Source of the DNA: Erythrobacter sp.
GTDB taxonomy: Bacteria; Pseudomonadota; Alphaproteobacteria; Sphingomonadales; Sphingomonadaceae
Direction: 5' to 3'
DNA length: 64,000 nt
Assembly: GCA_002695185.1 (NCBI GenBank)
Contig: NZOF01000155.1
Span: 1-64,000, forward strand
The position numbers were made by a program, and so were the translations under genes. The notes under the pieces are model-generated. The model saw only the letters and a list, made by a program, of their open reading frames with translations. It did no database searches and was not told the origin of the DNA. Positions 8,450 through 15,949 of the stretch are shown here, piece by piece. Numbering within the stretch: position 1 is the stretch's first letter; every line of letters starts with the position of its first letter.

Positions 8450-8484
8450 AAAAAGGCCGCCTCCCGTTTGGGAGACGACCTTTT
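8450..8484. terminator. Bidirectional intrinsic terminator
   Basis: An imperfect 8-bp stem, CGCCTCCC / GGGAGACG (one G-T pair), with a GTTT loop is flanked by AAAAAGG on the left and CCTTTT on the right. It sits between the converging ThDP-enzyme gene and the csbD-like gene and can serve both. Confidence 0.75.
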
Positions 8485-8509
8485 CTCGCTGTTAAGTAAG
8501 AGCGCTCGA

Positions 8510-8692
8510 TTAGACGTCGTTGCCGAGCTTGCCTTCGACTTCGCCCTTGAACTGCTGGGCTTCGCCCTTTGCTTCTTGGCGCTTGCCTTCACGGTCCAGC
8601 TTAGGATTGTTAGTGGCGTCCGCTACGGCTTGCTTGGTGTTGCCAGCGGCTTCGTTGGCGTTACCTTTTGCCTTTTCGGTCAGTTCACCCAT
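8510..8692 (-). CDS. CsbD family stress-response protein
   Basis: This 60-aa hydrophilic protein has the CsbD-like pattern: MGELTEKAKGNANEAAGN, then DREGKRQEAKGEAQQFKGE. CsbD-family proteins are small, abundant general-stress proteins of unknown biochemical role. The start is secure, with AAGGAG 7 bases upstream of the ATG. An EcfG-type promoter lies about 55 bases upstream of the start, and a terminator follows the stop, so this appears to be a monocistronic general-stress gene. Confidence 0.9.
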   Translation of the reverse strand: MGELTEKAKGNANEAAGNTKQAVADATNNPKLDREGKRQEAKGEAQQFKGEVEGKLGNDV

Positions 8693-8745
8693 GGTTGTTC
8701 TCCTTAATTTTCAAACACCGATCATCGGCGCGTCTACAATCAAGA

Positions 8746-8771
8746 AACGGTAGTCCTGGTGTTTACGTTCC
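8746..8771 (-). promoter_or_regulatory. EcfG-type general stress sigma promoter of the csbD-like gene
   Basis: Read on the minus strand, the element is GGAAC, 17 bases, then CGTT. This matches the GGAAC-N16/17-CGTT consensus of the alphaproteobacterial general stress sigma factor EcfG. It lies at a sensible distance from the CsbD start at 8692. Confidence 0.72.
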
Positions 8772-8809
8772 TCGCCATGCGACCAGTCGAACGTTTGAAG
8801 CGACGAAGA

Positions 8810-9220
8810 TTAAATGCCTGCCATTTCGAGTATTATTGACCACTCGGAAGGCTTTATTTCAGCAACGGAGAGTCGGGATAGTTTCACCAGCTCGCAATCT
8901 GCCAGCTGTGGTTCTGCTTTGATCTGCTTGAGTGAAACCGGGTGAGGCAATTTAGTTTTGGGGACAATCTTGACCGCCGCCCACTTGCCTTCGGGATCGG
9001 TCGGGTCGGTAATACCCGCCACGCTCACTTCGCAAATGCCGACGATCTCCAGTCCCTCGCGGGAGTGATAGAAGAAAGCCTGATCGCCGACCTCCATCGC
9101 CGCGAGATTGTTCTTTGCGCGATGGTTACGCACACCGTCCCACGTCCCCTCCTTTTCGGCGACCAGGTCATCCCAGCTGTATTTGAACGGTTCCGACTTC
9201 ATCAGCCAATATCGTGCCAT
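8810..9220 (-). CDS. EVE domain-containing protein
   Basis: EVE domains are PUA-like folds that bind modified nucleobases and occur in proteins related to human thymocyte nuclear protein 1. The 136 aa start MARYWLMKSEPFKYSWDDL and continue GTWDGVRNHRAKNNL and GDQAFFYHS, all family hallmarks, ending with LSVAEIKPSEW. The ATG at 9220 is the conserved start; an upstream extension to 9274 is hydrophilic and unlike the family. It is a single gene between csbD and the divergent GGDEF/EAL gene. Its ligand in bacteria is not known with certainty. Confidence 0.88.
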   Translation of the reverse strand: MARYWLMKSEPFKYSWDDLVAEKEGTWDGVRNHRAKNNLAAMEVGDQAFFYHSREGLEIVGICEVSVAGITDPTDPEGKWAAVKIVPKTKLPHPVSLKQIKAEPQLADCELVKLSRLSVAEIKPSEWSIILEMAGI

Positions 9221-9368
9221 GCGAATTTTCTCTCGTGATTGCGATCTGGTTCGGCACGTAGCGGGCCCAATCACCCTTTTCCACCGTGCGCGCCCGTGGT
9301 CATCCGGATTAACCGGTTTTTAGGCAGAACAATCCTACCAGTGCGGTGCCGACTCATCGGGGATCAAC

Positions 9369-11057
9369 TTGGCGAAATATTTCAATCCGGACCGCAAGAA
9401 CAGGGATCAGAATTCCGCCATCAAGAGCGGCGGCAATCTCGTTTCCTTGATAATTGCCCTTTCCGCGATCGCGATTTTCGTGGCCTCCGCAGGCTCCGTA
9501 TTGCCGGAAATCGTGCGCTCGGGCCACTTGCAGCCGACGGGGTCGGAATTTCTGCTCACCAATGCTCTTCTGCTTAACATCGCCCTGATCCTGCTTGGAT
9601 GGGACAGATACAAGGCATTGAGCACGGAGCTTGAACTACGCAGGCAGTCGGAAGAGGAAGCTCGGCGTCAGGCCGACATGGACGATTTGACGGCCTGCCT
9701 CAATCGCCGCAGCTTCGTCTGTAAAATGGAGGCTTGGCTTCAGCAGGAATCCCCTAAGCAAGAACTCGCAACGATCGCCATCGACATCGACAATTTCAAG
9801 CAGGTGAACGACCTCAATGGGCACGCCGCTGGGGACAGCGTCCTGAGAGAAGTTTCTGCGCGCATTTCGGCATTGCTTCCCGAAGGCTCTTATATCGCCA
9901 GACTGGGAGGCGACGAGTTCATCTGCGCTGTGCCTTTCATCGGCTCCGCCGATAATCGGCTCAACCCTGTTTTGGGTCGCATGGTAGAGACGGTCGCCCG
10001 ACCAGTCCTTCACAAGGACGCTGCCATCGAAATCTCAGTGTCGATCGGCGTTGCAACATCGCTCCAAGCGACGGAAAGCGAGGTAGACCTTCGCGCGCAG
10101 AGCATGATGCATAAGGCGGATATCGCCATGTATCACGCCAAGAAGCACGGAAAGAACCGTTATTGCTGGTTTGAAGGTTCGATGGAAAACGACCTTCGGT
10201 TCCGCAATGAACTCGAAGCCGGGATCAGGCGGGGCATTCAGAAAGGGGAGTTTGTCCCCTATTACGAACAGCAGGTCGATCTGGATTCAGGCGAAATCGT
10301 CGGTTTCGAAATGCTGGCGAGGTGGGAATCGCCAGAGATGGGTTTGATCGGCCCCGACATTTTCATTCCGATTGCCGAGGAAATCGGAGTTATATCCCAA
10401 ATGTCCGAAGGGCTCATCGTCGCAGCATTCGAAGATGCAAAGAAGTGGCATCCATCGATCACTCTTTCGGTAAACATTTCGCCGGTGCAGATGCGTGATC
10501 CCTGGTTTGCCCAGAAGATCCTTAAATTGTTGCTCGAGCATCGCTTCCCTGCACATCGCCTAGAAATCGAGATCACGGAGACCTGCCTGCATGAGAATAT
10601 CGGCATGGTGCGGTCAATGATCACTTCGCTCCGCAACCAGGGCGTGCGGGTCAGCCTCGATGATTTCGGCACAGGATATGCCAGCATTTCGCAGCTTCGC
10701 AGCCTGCCCTTCGATCGCCTTAAGATCGATCGCAGCTTCATCGGTGAACTGAAAACTGAAGAGCATGGCGATCAACTCGTTAATGCGATCGTCTCGATGA
10801 GCAACGGATTGAAGTTGCCCATTACCGCAGAAGGCATCGAAAATGCCGAAGTGCTTGCCGCCCTCAAGCAATGGGGCAGCATGAAGGGCCAAGGCTATCA
10901 CTATGGTCGCCCCGAACCAGCAAGCAAGGTATTGGAACGCTTGGCGGCGTGCGGGCGCCTCGCAGATTTAGCTCCCGAGCAATCGGATCAACTGGTTCGA
11001 GCCGAATTGGACAGCGCGGGCGAACAGGTCCGCGAAAGCGGCATTCGCGCCGGCTGA
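9369..11057 (+). CDS. Membrane-anchored diguanylate cyclase/phosphodiesterase (GGDEF-EAL)
   Basis: This 562-aa protein has two N-terminal membrane segments (about residues 23-45 and 62-77), a GGDEF domain with intact GGDEF at 180-184, and an EAL domain. There is no RxxD inhibitory site before the GGDEF motif. The EAL signature reads EML (E314) rather than EAL, but SVNISPVQ, EITET, DDFGTGYAS, KIDRSFI and AEGIEN are all present, so phosphodiesterase activity is still plausible. No sensory domain lies between membrane and catalytic parts. The start is a TTG without a strong ribosome site, so the first residues are less certain. Confidence 0.9.
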   Translation: MAKYFNPDRKNRDQNSAIKSGGNLVSLIIALSAIAIFVASAGSVLPEIVRSGHLQPTGSEFLLTNALLLNIALILLGWDRYKALSTELELRRQSEEEARRQADMDDLTACLNRRSFVCKMEAWLQQESPKQELATIAIDIDNFKQVNDLNGHAAGDSVLREVSARISALLPEGSYIARLGGDEFICAVPFIGSADNRLNPVLGRMVETVARPVLHKDAAIEISVSIGVATSLQATESEVDLRAQSMMHKADIAMYHAKKHGKNRYCWFEGSMENDLRFRNELEAGIRRGIQKGEFVPYYEQQVDLDSGEIVGFEMLARWESPEMGLIGPDIFIPIAEEIGVISQMSEGLIVAAFEDAKKWHPSITLSVNISPVQMRDPWFAQKILKLLLEHRFPAHRLEIEITETCLHENIGMVRSMITSLRNQGVRVSLDDFGTGYASISQLRSLPFDRLKIDRSFIGELKTEEHGDQLVNAIVSMSNGLKLPITAEGIENAEVLAALKQWGSMKGQGYHYGRPEPASKVLERLAACGRLADLAPEQSDQLVRAELDSAGEQVRESGIRAG

Positions 11058-11098
11058 GGCTGGACCTGATCCTTATCACCACCTAGATGCGCGCAATC

Positions 11099-11908
11099 AT
11101 GCGCGTCCCTTTCATCAAGATGCACGGCCTCGGCAACGACTTCGTCGTGTTGGATACGCGCGAGCAGAACCTACCGGATTTGACGCAAACGACAGCTTCG
11201 GCGCTCGCCGACCGAAATACTGGTATTGGCTGCGACCAGTTGGTTTTACTCGAACATAGCACCCAAGCCGATTTCCGCACGCGCATCTTCAACGCCGACG
11301 GCAGCGAGGTGGGCGCCTGCGGGAATGCAACGCGTGCTGTCACCCTTCTGCACGGGAAGGAAGCGCGCATTGAAACACAGGGCGGCATTCTAGTCGCTTC
11401 GCCGACCGATGACGGGGCGAGCGTGGATATGGGCAAACCACGTTTCGAATGGGACGCAATCCCGCTCGCCTATCCCATGGACACCCTCTCCATGCCAGTA
11501 GCCTGGGGGCCTCTAACCGAGCCCGGAGCTGTAAGCGTGGGCAATCCGCACGTGATAGCGTTCGTCGATGATTGCGACAGCGTTCCTTTAGATGATCTCG
11601 GACCCGAAATAGAAACCGATCCGCTTTTTCCAGAACGCGTCAACGTCAATGTCGCAACGATTGAAAATCGCACACGCATCCGCTTGCGCGTGTGGGAACG
11701 CGGCGCAGGTCTGACCCGCGCCTGCGGCACCGGCGCCTGCGCGACTGCGGTTCACGCAATACGTCGTAAACTCGTCGATGCTTCAGTTACAGTTGCTCTC
11801 CCGGGTGGGGATTTGCAGATCCAATGGCAAGCAGGCGAGACGATCCGCATGACCGGCCCCGCAAACGAGAGTTTCCGCGGCACTTTCGAATGGGAAGACT
11901 ACGCATGA
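11099..11908 (+). CDS. dapF: Diaminopimelate epimerase
   Basis: DapF converts LL- to meso-diaminopimelate for lysine and peptidoglycan synthesis. Both catalytic cysteines are present: C74 in GACGNATR and C209 in RACGTGACA. The N-terminus FIKMHGLGNDF is the family hallmark. I use ATG 11099; another ATG at 11087 would add four residues, and neither has a clear ribosome site. The first motif has ACGNAT where most enzymes have MCGNG, a conservative change. The stop overlaps the mtaB start by 4 bases, so dapF, mtaB and ftsY are translationally coupled. Confidence 0.93.
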   Translation: MRVPFIKMHGLGNDFVVLDTREQNLPDLTQTTASALADRNTGIGCDQLVLLEHSTQADFRTRIFNADGSEVGACGNATRAVTLLHGKEARIETQGGILVASPTDDGASVDMGKPRFEWDAIPLAYPMDTLSMPVAWGPLTEPGAVSVGNPHVIAFVDDCDSVPLDDLGPEIETDPLFPERVNVNVATIENRTRIRLRVWERGAGLTRACGTGACATAVHAIRRKLVDASVTVALPGGDLQIQWQAGETIRMTGPANESFRGTFEWEDYA

Positions 11909-13092
11909 ATGCGCCCCAGAAGCCGCCGGAAGTCGTTACCCTAGGTTGCCGTCTAAACCTTTCGGAAAGCGAGCGCATTCGCGCCATGCTGGCCGGAGAA
12001 GAGAACCTTGTCGTGATCAACAGTTGCGCCGTAACAAGCGAGGCGGTGCGTCAAACTCGGCAGGCAATTCGCAAGGCACGCAAGACCAACCCTGACGCTC
12101 GGCTACTTGTGACCGGTTGCGCAGCCGATATCGAACGTGAGCAACTTGGTGCGATGCCTGAAGTCGACGGCCTCATTGCCAATGAAGCGAAACTGGATCC
12201 GCGCGCATGGAACGTGCCCGCAAAAGAAGCACCCTCTACTATGCTTCATACCCGCGCTTTTGTGGCCGTCCAGAATGGCTGCGACCATGCCTGTACCTTC
12301 TGCGTCATACCACAAGGTCGGGGGAAAAGTCGCTCCCTCACCATTGCGGAGGTGTTGCGTGAAATCGCGATTCATCTCGATGCAGGCGCCGCTGAGGTCG
12401 TGCTCACGGGTGTGGACGTCACGTCGTGGGGTCAGGATCTACCCGGTAATCCAAAGCTGGGCTCTTTGGTGAGTTCGGTACTCCACGCATTCCCTACCCT
12501 TACACGGCTCCGTATGTCCTCCATCGACGGTATCGAGGTCGACGATGAGCTTTTCGAATTATTCGCGGGCGAGCGCCGGATCATGCCGCATATCCACCTG
12601 TCCCTGCAGCATGGCCACGATCTCATTCTCAAACGGATGAAGCGTCGGCATAGTCGTGCCGATGCTCTCGATCTGGTTTACCGCCTGAAAGCGCGTCGAT
12701 CAAACATTGCCGTGGGCGCGGATCTCATCGCTGGTTTTCCGACCGAGACAGAGGAACACCACGAAGCCAACCTCTCTATCGTTCGTGACCTCGATATCGT
12801 TCACGGTCACATCTTCCCGTACTCTCCTCGGCCCGGCACTCCGGCTTCGCGAATGCCGCAAATCGAACGGTCAATCATTAAGCGGCGCGCCGCTGATCTG
12901 CGTGTCCAAGTCGCCAAGTTGCGTGCTGACTGGGCGGCGACGCTCGTAGAAAAACCACTCGAAGTCCTCGCAGAAGCTGACGGGACAGGCTATTCACCCG
13001 AATTCGCCCGCGTAAAGCTGCCTCAAGGTACATCACGCGGCTCTATCGTCACCGTGACGCCCAAGACACTCGAGGACAATCTCCTGTCATGA
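11905..13092 (+). CDS. mtaB: tRNA t6A37 methylthiotransferase MtaB
   Basis: MtaB adds a methylthio group to N6-threonylcarbamoyladenosine 37 of tRNA using two 4Fe-4S clusters. The N-terminal domain has C15, C41 and C72 (TLGCRLN, INSCAVT, VTGCAAD). The radical SAM cluster is C126, C130 and C133 in GCDHACTFC. The TRAM-like C-terminal part is present. The LGCRLN form of the first motif favours MtaB over MiaB or RimO. ATG 11905 overlaps the dapF stop (ATGA), and its own stop overlaps the ftsY start. Confidence 0.9.
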   Translation: MNAPQKPPEVVTLGCRLNLSESERIRAMLAGEENLVVINSCAVTSEAVRQTRQAIRKARKTNPDARLLVTGCAADIEREQLGAMPEVDGLIANEAKLDPRAWNVPAKEAPSTMLHTRAFVAVQNGCDHACTFCVIPQGRGKSRSLTIAEVLREIAIHLDAGAAEVVLTGVDVTSWGQDLPGNPKLGSLVSSVLHAFPTLTRLRMSSIDGIEVDDELFELFAGERRIMPHIHLSLQHGHDLILKRMKRRHSRADALDLVYRLKARRSNIAVGADLIAGFPTETEEHHEANLSIVRDLDIVHGHIFPYSPRPGTPASRMPQIERSIIKRRAADLRVQVAKLRADWAATLVEKPLEVLAEADGTGYSPEFARVKLPQGTSRGSIVTVTPKTLEDNLLS

Positions 13093-14012
13093 GCAAACCC
13101 AGCTGGACCGAGCGCCTGTTCGGTGGCTTCAAGAAAACCTCTGACCGCCTAAGTGAAAATCTCGCCGAAGCGGTTAGCAAGGCAAAGCTCGACGATTCAA
13201 CGCTCGACAATGTCGAAGATGCGCTGATCATGTCGGATCTCGGACCAAGCGCTGCGGCCGGTATCCGTGAGCGCCTGAAAGAAAAACGGTTCGGGCTGGA
13301 AATTAGCGCCGATGAGCTGAAACAGGCGGTGGCGGACGAAATTGCGGCCATACTGCGCCCTGTTGCTAAGCCTCTCGAAATCACTGCGTTTCCGCGGCCA
13401 CAGGTATTGCTGGTGATCGGTGTCAACGGCAGCGGCAAGACGACGACGATTGCCAAGCTGGCACATCTTTTCGTCGAAGACGATTACAATGTCATGCTCG
13501 CCGCAGGCGATACCTTTCGGGCAGCCGCTATCGGGCAGCTCCAGACTTGGGCAGACCGTGTAGGTGTGCCGATTGTACGCGGACCCGAAGGTGGCGACCC
13601 GGCGAGCATCGTATTCGATGCTGTCAAGAAAGGGACCGAAATCGGCACCGATGTCCTGATAGTCGATACTGCAGGGCGTCTGCAGAACAAGCGCGAACTG
13701 ATGGACGAATTGGCGAAAATCCGAAAAGTGCTCGGTCGCCTTAATCCCGAGGCACCGCATGATGTTGTTCTGGTGCTCGATGCGACCAACGGCCAGAACG
13801 CTCTCTCGCAGATCGACGTCTTCAAGGAAGTTGCTGGGGTCACCGGGCTTGTAATGACCAAGCTGGACGGCACAGCTCGAGGCGGTGTGCTGGTTCAGGC
13901 CGCGGAAAAATACGGTCTTCCGATCCACGCCATTGGGGTGGGAGAAAAGATCGACGATCTTCGCCCCTTCGATCCCGATTTGGTCGCTCGCGTGATCGCT
14001 GGAATTGCATAA
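13089..14012 (+). CDS. ftsY: Signal recognition particle receptor FtsY
   Basis: FtsY docks SRP-ribosome complexes at the membrane for cotranslational insertion. The 307-aa protein has a short N region without the long acidic A domain of E. coli, then the SRP GTPase: G1 GVNGSGKTT (111-119), the insertion box with AAGDTFRAAA, DTAGR, and TKLDGTARGG. The C-terminal GVGEKIDDLRPFDP is typical. It is coupled to mtaB by an ATGA overlap and followed after 109 bases by yciB. Confidence 0.96.
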   Translation: MSKPSWTERLFGGFKKTSDRLSENLAEAVSKAKLDDSTLDNVEDALIMSDLGPSAAAGIRERLKEKRFGLEISADELKQAVADEIAAILRPVAKPLEITAFPRPQVLLVIGVNGSGKTTTIAKLAHLFVEDDYNVMLAAGDTFRAAAIGQLQTWADRVGVPIVRGPEGGDPASIVFDAVKKGTEIGTDVLIVDTAGRLQNKRELMDELAKIRKVLGRLNPEAPHDVVLVLDATNGQNALSQIDVFKEVAGVTGLVMTKLDGTARGGVLVQAAEKYGLPIHAIGVGEKIDDLRPFDPDLVARVIAGIA

Positions 14013-14121
14013 GTTCCGGCCCGTTGGTCAGCGATGCGGTTGAGAGATCACCTGGATCGCTCAATGCGAATATATATAGAGGCTGCGACGCTGAGCCTGC
14101 GCTAATATTGGATCGAAAAGT

Positions 14122-14781
14122 ATGACGAAGAATGAGACCGAAATCATAACGGAAAAAAAGCCCACGGGATGGCTTCACACCGTAGTCGATTACGGTCCGC
14201 TTCTGGTTTTTTTGGGTGTATACAAGTTTTCCCAGCCGCCAGCGGATTCCACGTTCGGAGAAATAGCGGCCGTGATTTACGGCACGATTGCGTTCATGGT
14301 CGCTGCCGTGGTGGCCTTGGCATTCAGCAAATGGAAATTCGGGAAAGTCAGCCCGATGCTAATTCTGTCGACCACGCTCATTGTAGGCTTCGGCGCGCTC
14401 ACCATTTGGCTGCGGGACGAACGGTTCATACAGTTCAAACCGACGGCCATTTACTTACTCTTCGGCGGCGTTCTGATTGTCGGCTGGCTGAGAGGACGCG
14501 CTTGGCTTCAGGTTCTGCTCGAAGCTGCTTTCGAAGGTGTCACGCAAAAAGGGTGGCTGAAACTGTCCCGCAACTGGGGGTTCTTCTTTCTTTTCCTCGC
14601 CGTGTTGAACGAAATCATGGTGCGGAGCATGAGCTTTGAGAGCTGGCTCTGGGCCAAGATCTGGGTCTTCCTGCCACTTACCTTTCTGTTCACCTTCTCG
14701 CAGATCCCCATGCTTCTGAAGCATGGACTATCGCTGGACGATACAGACGAGGTTTTGAAGGATGAGCCGCCAGTAGGCTGA
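14122..14781 (+). CDS. yciB: Inner membrane septation protein A (YciB)
   Basis: This 219-aa protein with five to six hydrophobic segments matches YciB/IspZ: it contains PLLVFLGVYK near the start, RDERFIQFKPTAIY in the middle and LNEIMVRSMS after the fourth segment. YciB affects cell envelope integrity and septation through an unknown mechanism. It follows ftsY in the same direction. The tail is rich in acidic residues. No strong ribosome site is visible, but the ATG fits the family start. Confidence 0.9.
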   Translation: MTKNETEIITEKKPTGWLHTVVDYGPLLVFLGVYKFSQPPADSTFGEIAAVIYGTIAFMVAAVVALAFSKWKFGKVSPMLILSTTLIVGFGALTIWLRDERFIQFKPTAIYLLFGGVLIVGWLRGRAWLQVLLEAAFEGVTQKGWLKLSRNWGFFFLFLAVLNEIMVRSMSFESWLWAKIWVFLPLTFLFTFSQIPMLLKHGLSLDDTDEVLKDEPPVG

Positions 14782-14789
14782 CGTTTCCG

Positions 14790-15223
14790 ATGCCAATAGC
14801 GATCGAAATGAATCCCGCAGCCGAAGTGCTTCGAGCGTTAAGCACCGGCATCGTCGACTTTAATCGCAGCAAGATTTCCGATCTCGAACCTGTCGAGGCC
14901 GAGCCGAAGTCCGTTTCCATGTTATCGCAACTGACGATGACGAAAAGCTAATTGGCGGGGTTAGGGCTGCGTGTTACTGGAACACCTTGCACATCGAACT
15001 ACTCTGGCTGTCCGCGACCGCTAGAGGACAAGGCTCCGGTAGACAGCTTATTGGCAAAGCGGAAGATTTCGCGCGGGAGCTTGGCTGCGAGAACGCGCTT
15101 GTCGAAACGACAAGCTGGCAAGCAAAACCCTTTTACGAGAAAAACGGCTATGTCTTGATGGGCACTCTAGAAGGACGTCCCAAGGGCCATGCCTCGCATT
15201 ATCTCACGAAATCTTTAATGTGA
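14790..15223 (+). pseudogene. GNAT N-acetyltransferase, frameshifted
   Basis: Two overlapping frames together make one GNAT protein. The first (from ATG 14790, or 14808) gives MNPAAEVLRALSTGIVDFN and then DLEPVEAE, and stops at 14951. The second, offset by one base, continues VRFHVIATDDDEKLIGG and the acetyl-CoA binding part ARGQGSGRQLIGKAE, ending HYLTKSLM. The break lies near 14901-14909 and is most simply one missing base. I see no slippery heptamer that would suggest programmed shifting. The C-terminal part alone, from TTG 14987, lacks the first strands. It is either a recent pseudogene or a sequencing error. Confidence 0.75.
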
Positions 15224-15225
15224 AA

Positions 15226-15435
15226 TCACGCCTGATCGTCGGCGGCCTCTAATTTCTCTACGCGAACTTTCTCGCGCTCCTCGGCTACACCGCGAGCATG
15301 CTCTGCCAGGCCACGCCAAGTCTTTTCCGAACGCAAAGCACGATCGCGAACGTTATCCAAGATTGCGCCGGCGGCTTCTTCAGCTGCCTGATCTGCGCGG
15401 GCTATGCAAAAAGCATAGCTTTGTGTGTTTGCCAT
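15226..15435 (-). CDS. Small conserved-looking hypothetical protein
   Basis: I do not recognise a named family. The 69 aa are mostly helical and charged: MANTQSYAFCIARADQAAEEA, then SEKTWRGLAEHARGVAEE, then a heptad-like acidic/basic tail. It has no membrane segment. Its stop lies 2 bases from the end of the GNAT gene on the other strand, and it is followed upstream by the cold-shock gene on the same strand after a 67-base gap. The even codon use and clean spacing support it as real. Confidence 0.6.
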   Translation of the reverse strand: MANTQSYAFCIARADQAAEEAAGAILDNVRDRALRSEKTWRGLAEHARGVAEEREKVRVEKLEAADDQA

Positions 15436-15502
15436 TACATGGCTCCACGAATTGGGCGTCGTCCGCCCGGTCGATTAGACGCGGACGGACGACTAGTCAG
15501 GA

Positions 15503-15715
15503 TCAATCGGCAGCCGAAAGGTTCACGGCGCTTTCCTTGCCATTACGGCCCTGCTCAACTTCGTAGTTGAGGCGCTGTTCCTTATCCAACGTCTGCATTC
15601 CAGCAGCCTGTACTGCCGAAATGTGAACGAAGCTGTCTGCAGAGCCATCGTCCGGCTGAATGAAGCCGTAACCTTTGTCGGTGTTGAAGAATTTAACTGT
15701 TCCGGTCTTGCTCAT
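15503..15715 (-). CDS. Cold shock protein (CspA family)
   Basis: This is a 70-aa single cold-shock domain, an RNA chaperone. RNP1 is KGYGFI (residues 14-19) and RNP2 is FVHI (29-32). The N-terminus TGTVKFFNTDKG is canonical. The transcribed upstream region contains a 9-bp hairpin (15748-15770), which fits the structured leaders common in csp genes. It may be cotranscribed with the small gene that follows it on the minus strand. Which paralogue it is cannot be told from one gene. Confidence 0.94.
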   Translation of the reverse strand: MSKTGTVKFFNTDKGYGFIQPDDGSADSFVHISAVQAAGMQTLDKEQRLNYEVEQGRNGKESAVNLSAAD

Positions 15716-15747
15716 GTTTGGTTCCTTTCAAGAACGCGTGAGGTTGC

Positions 15748-15770
15748 CCCGCGGCAACATGCCGCAGGGT
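15748..15770 (-). promoter_or_regulatory. Hairpin in the 5' leader of the cold-shock gene
   Basis: On the minus strand the sequence is CCCTGCGGC, a 5-base loop, GCCGCGGGG: nine pairs including one G-U, ending about 32 bases before the csp start. It may act in leader-based control of the csp mRNA. Confidence 0.45.
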
Positions 15771-15949
15771 CGTGCGTAAAATCGTCCGATGAAAGGAAGT
15801 CAGCGTCTGGTTTACGCCGGGGCCGATAAGGGCAAGCGGCGGTCGTCAAATAACCGAAGTCCGTCGCAAATTTCGACGTCAGCGAGATTGCATTAGCATG
15901 GCTGCGAGGATTTACCTAACGAATATGCCGTAGCTAGATTGCTCTAACT

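Noticed and set aside
14901..14912. Programmed frameshift in the GNAT gene
   Set aside because: No slippery heptamer or stimulatory hairpin is visible at the break, and GNAT genes are not known to use one.
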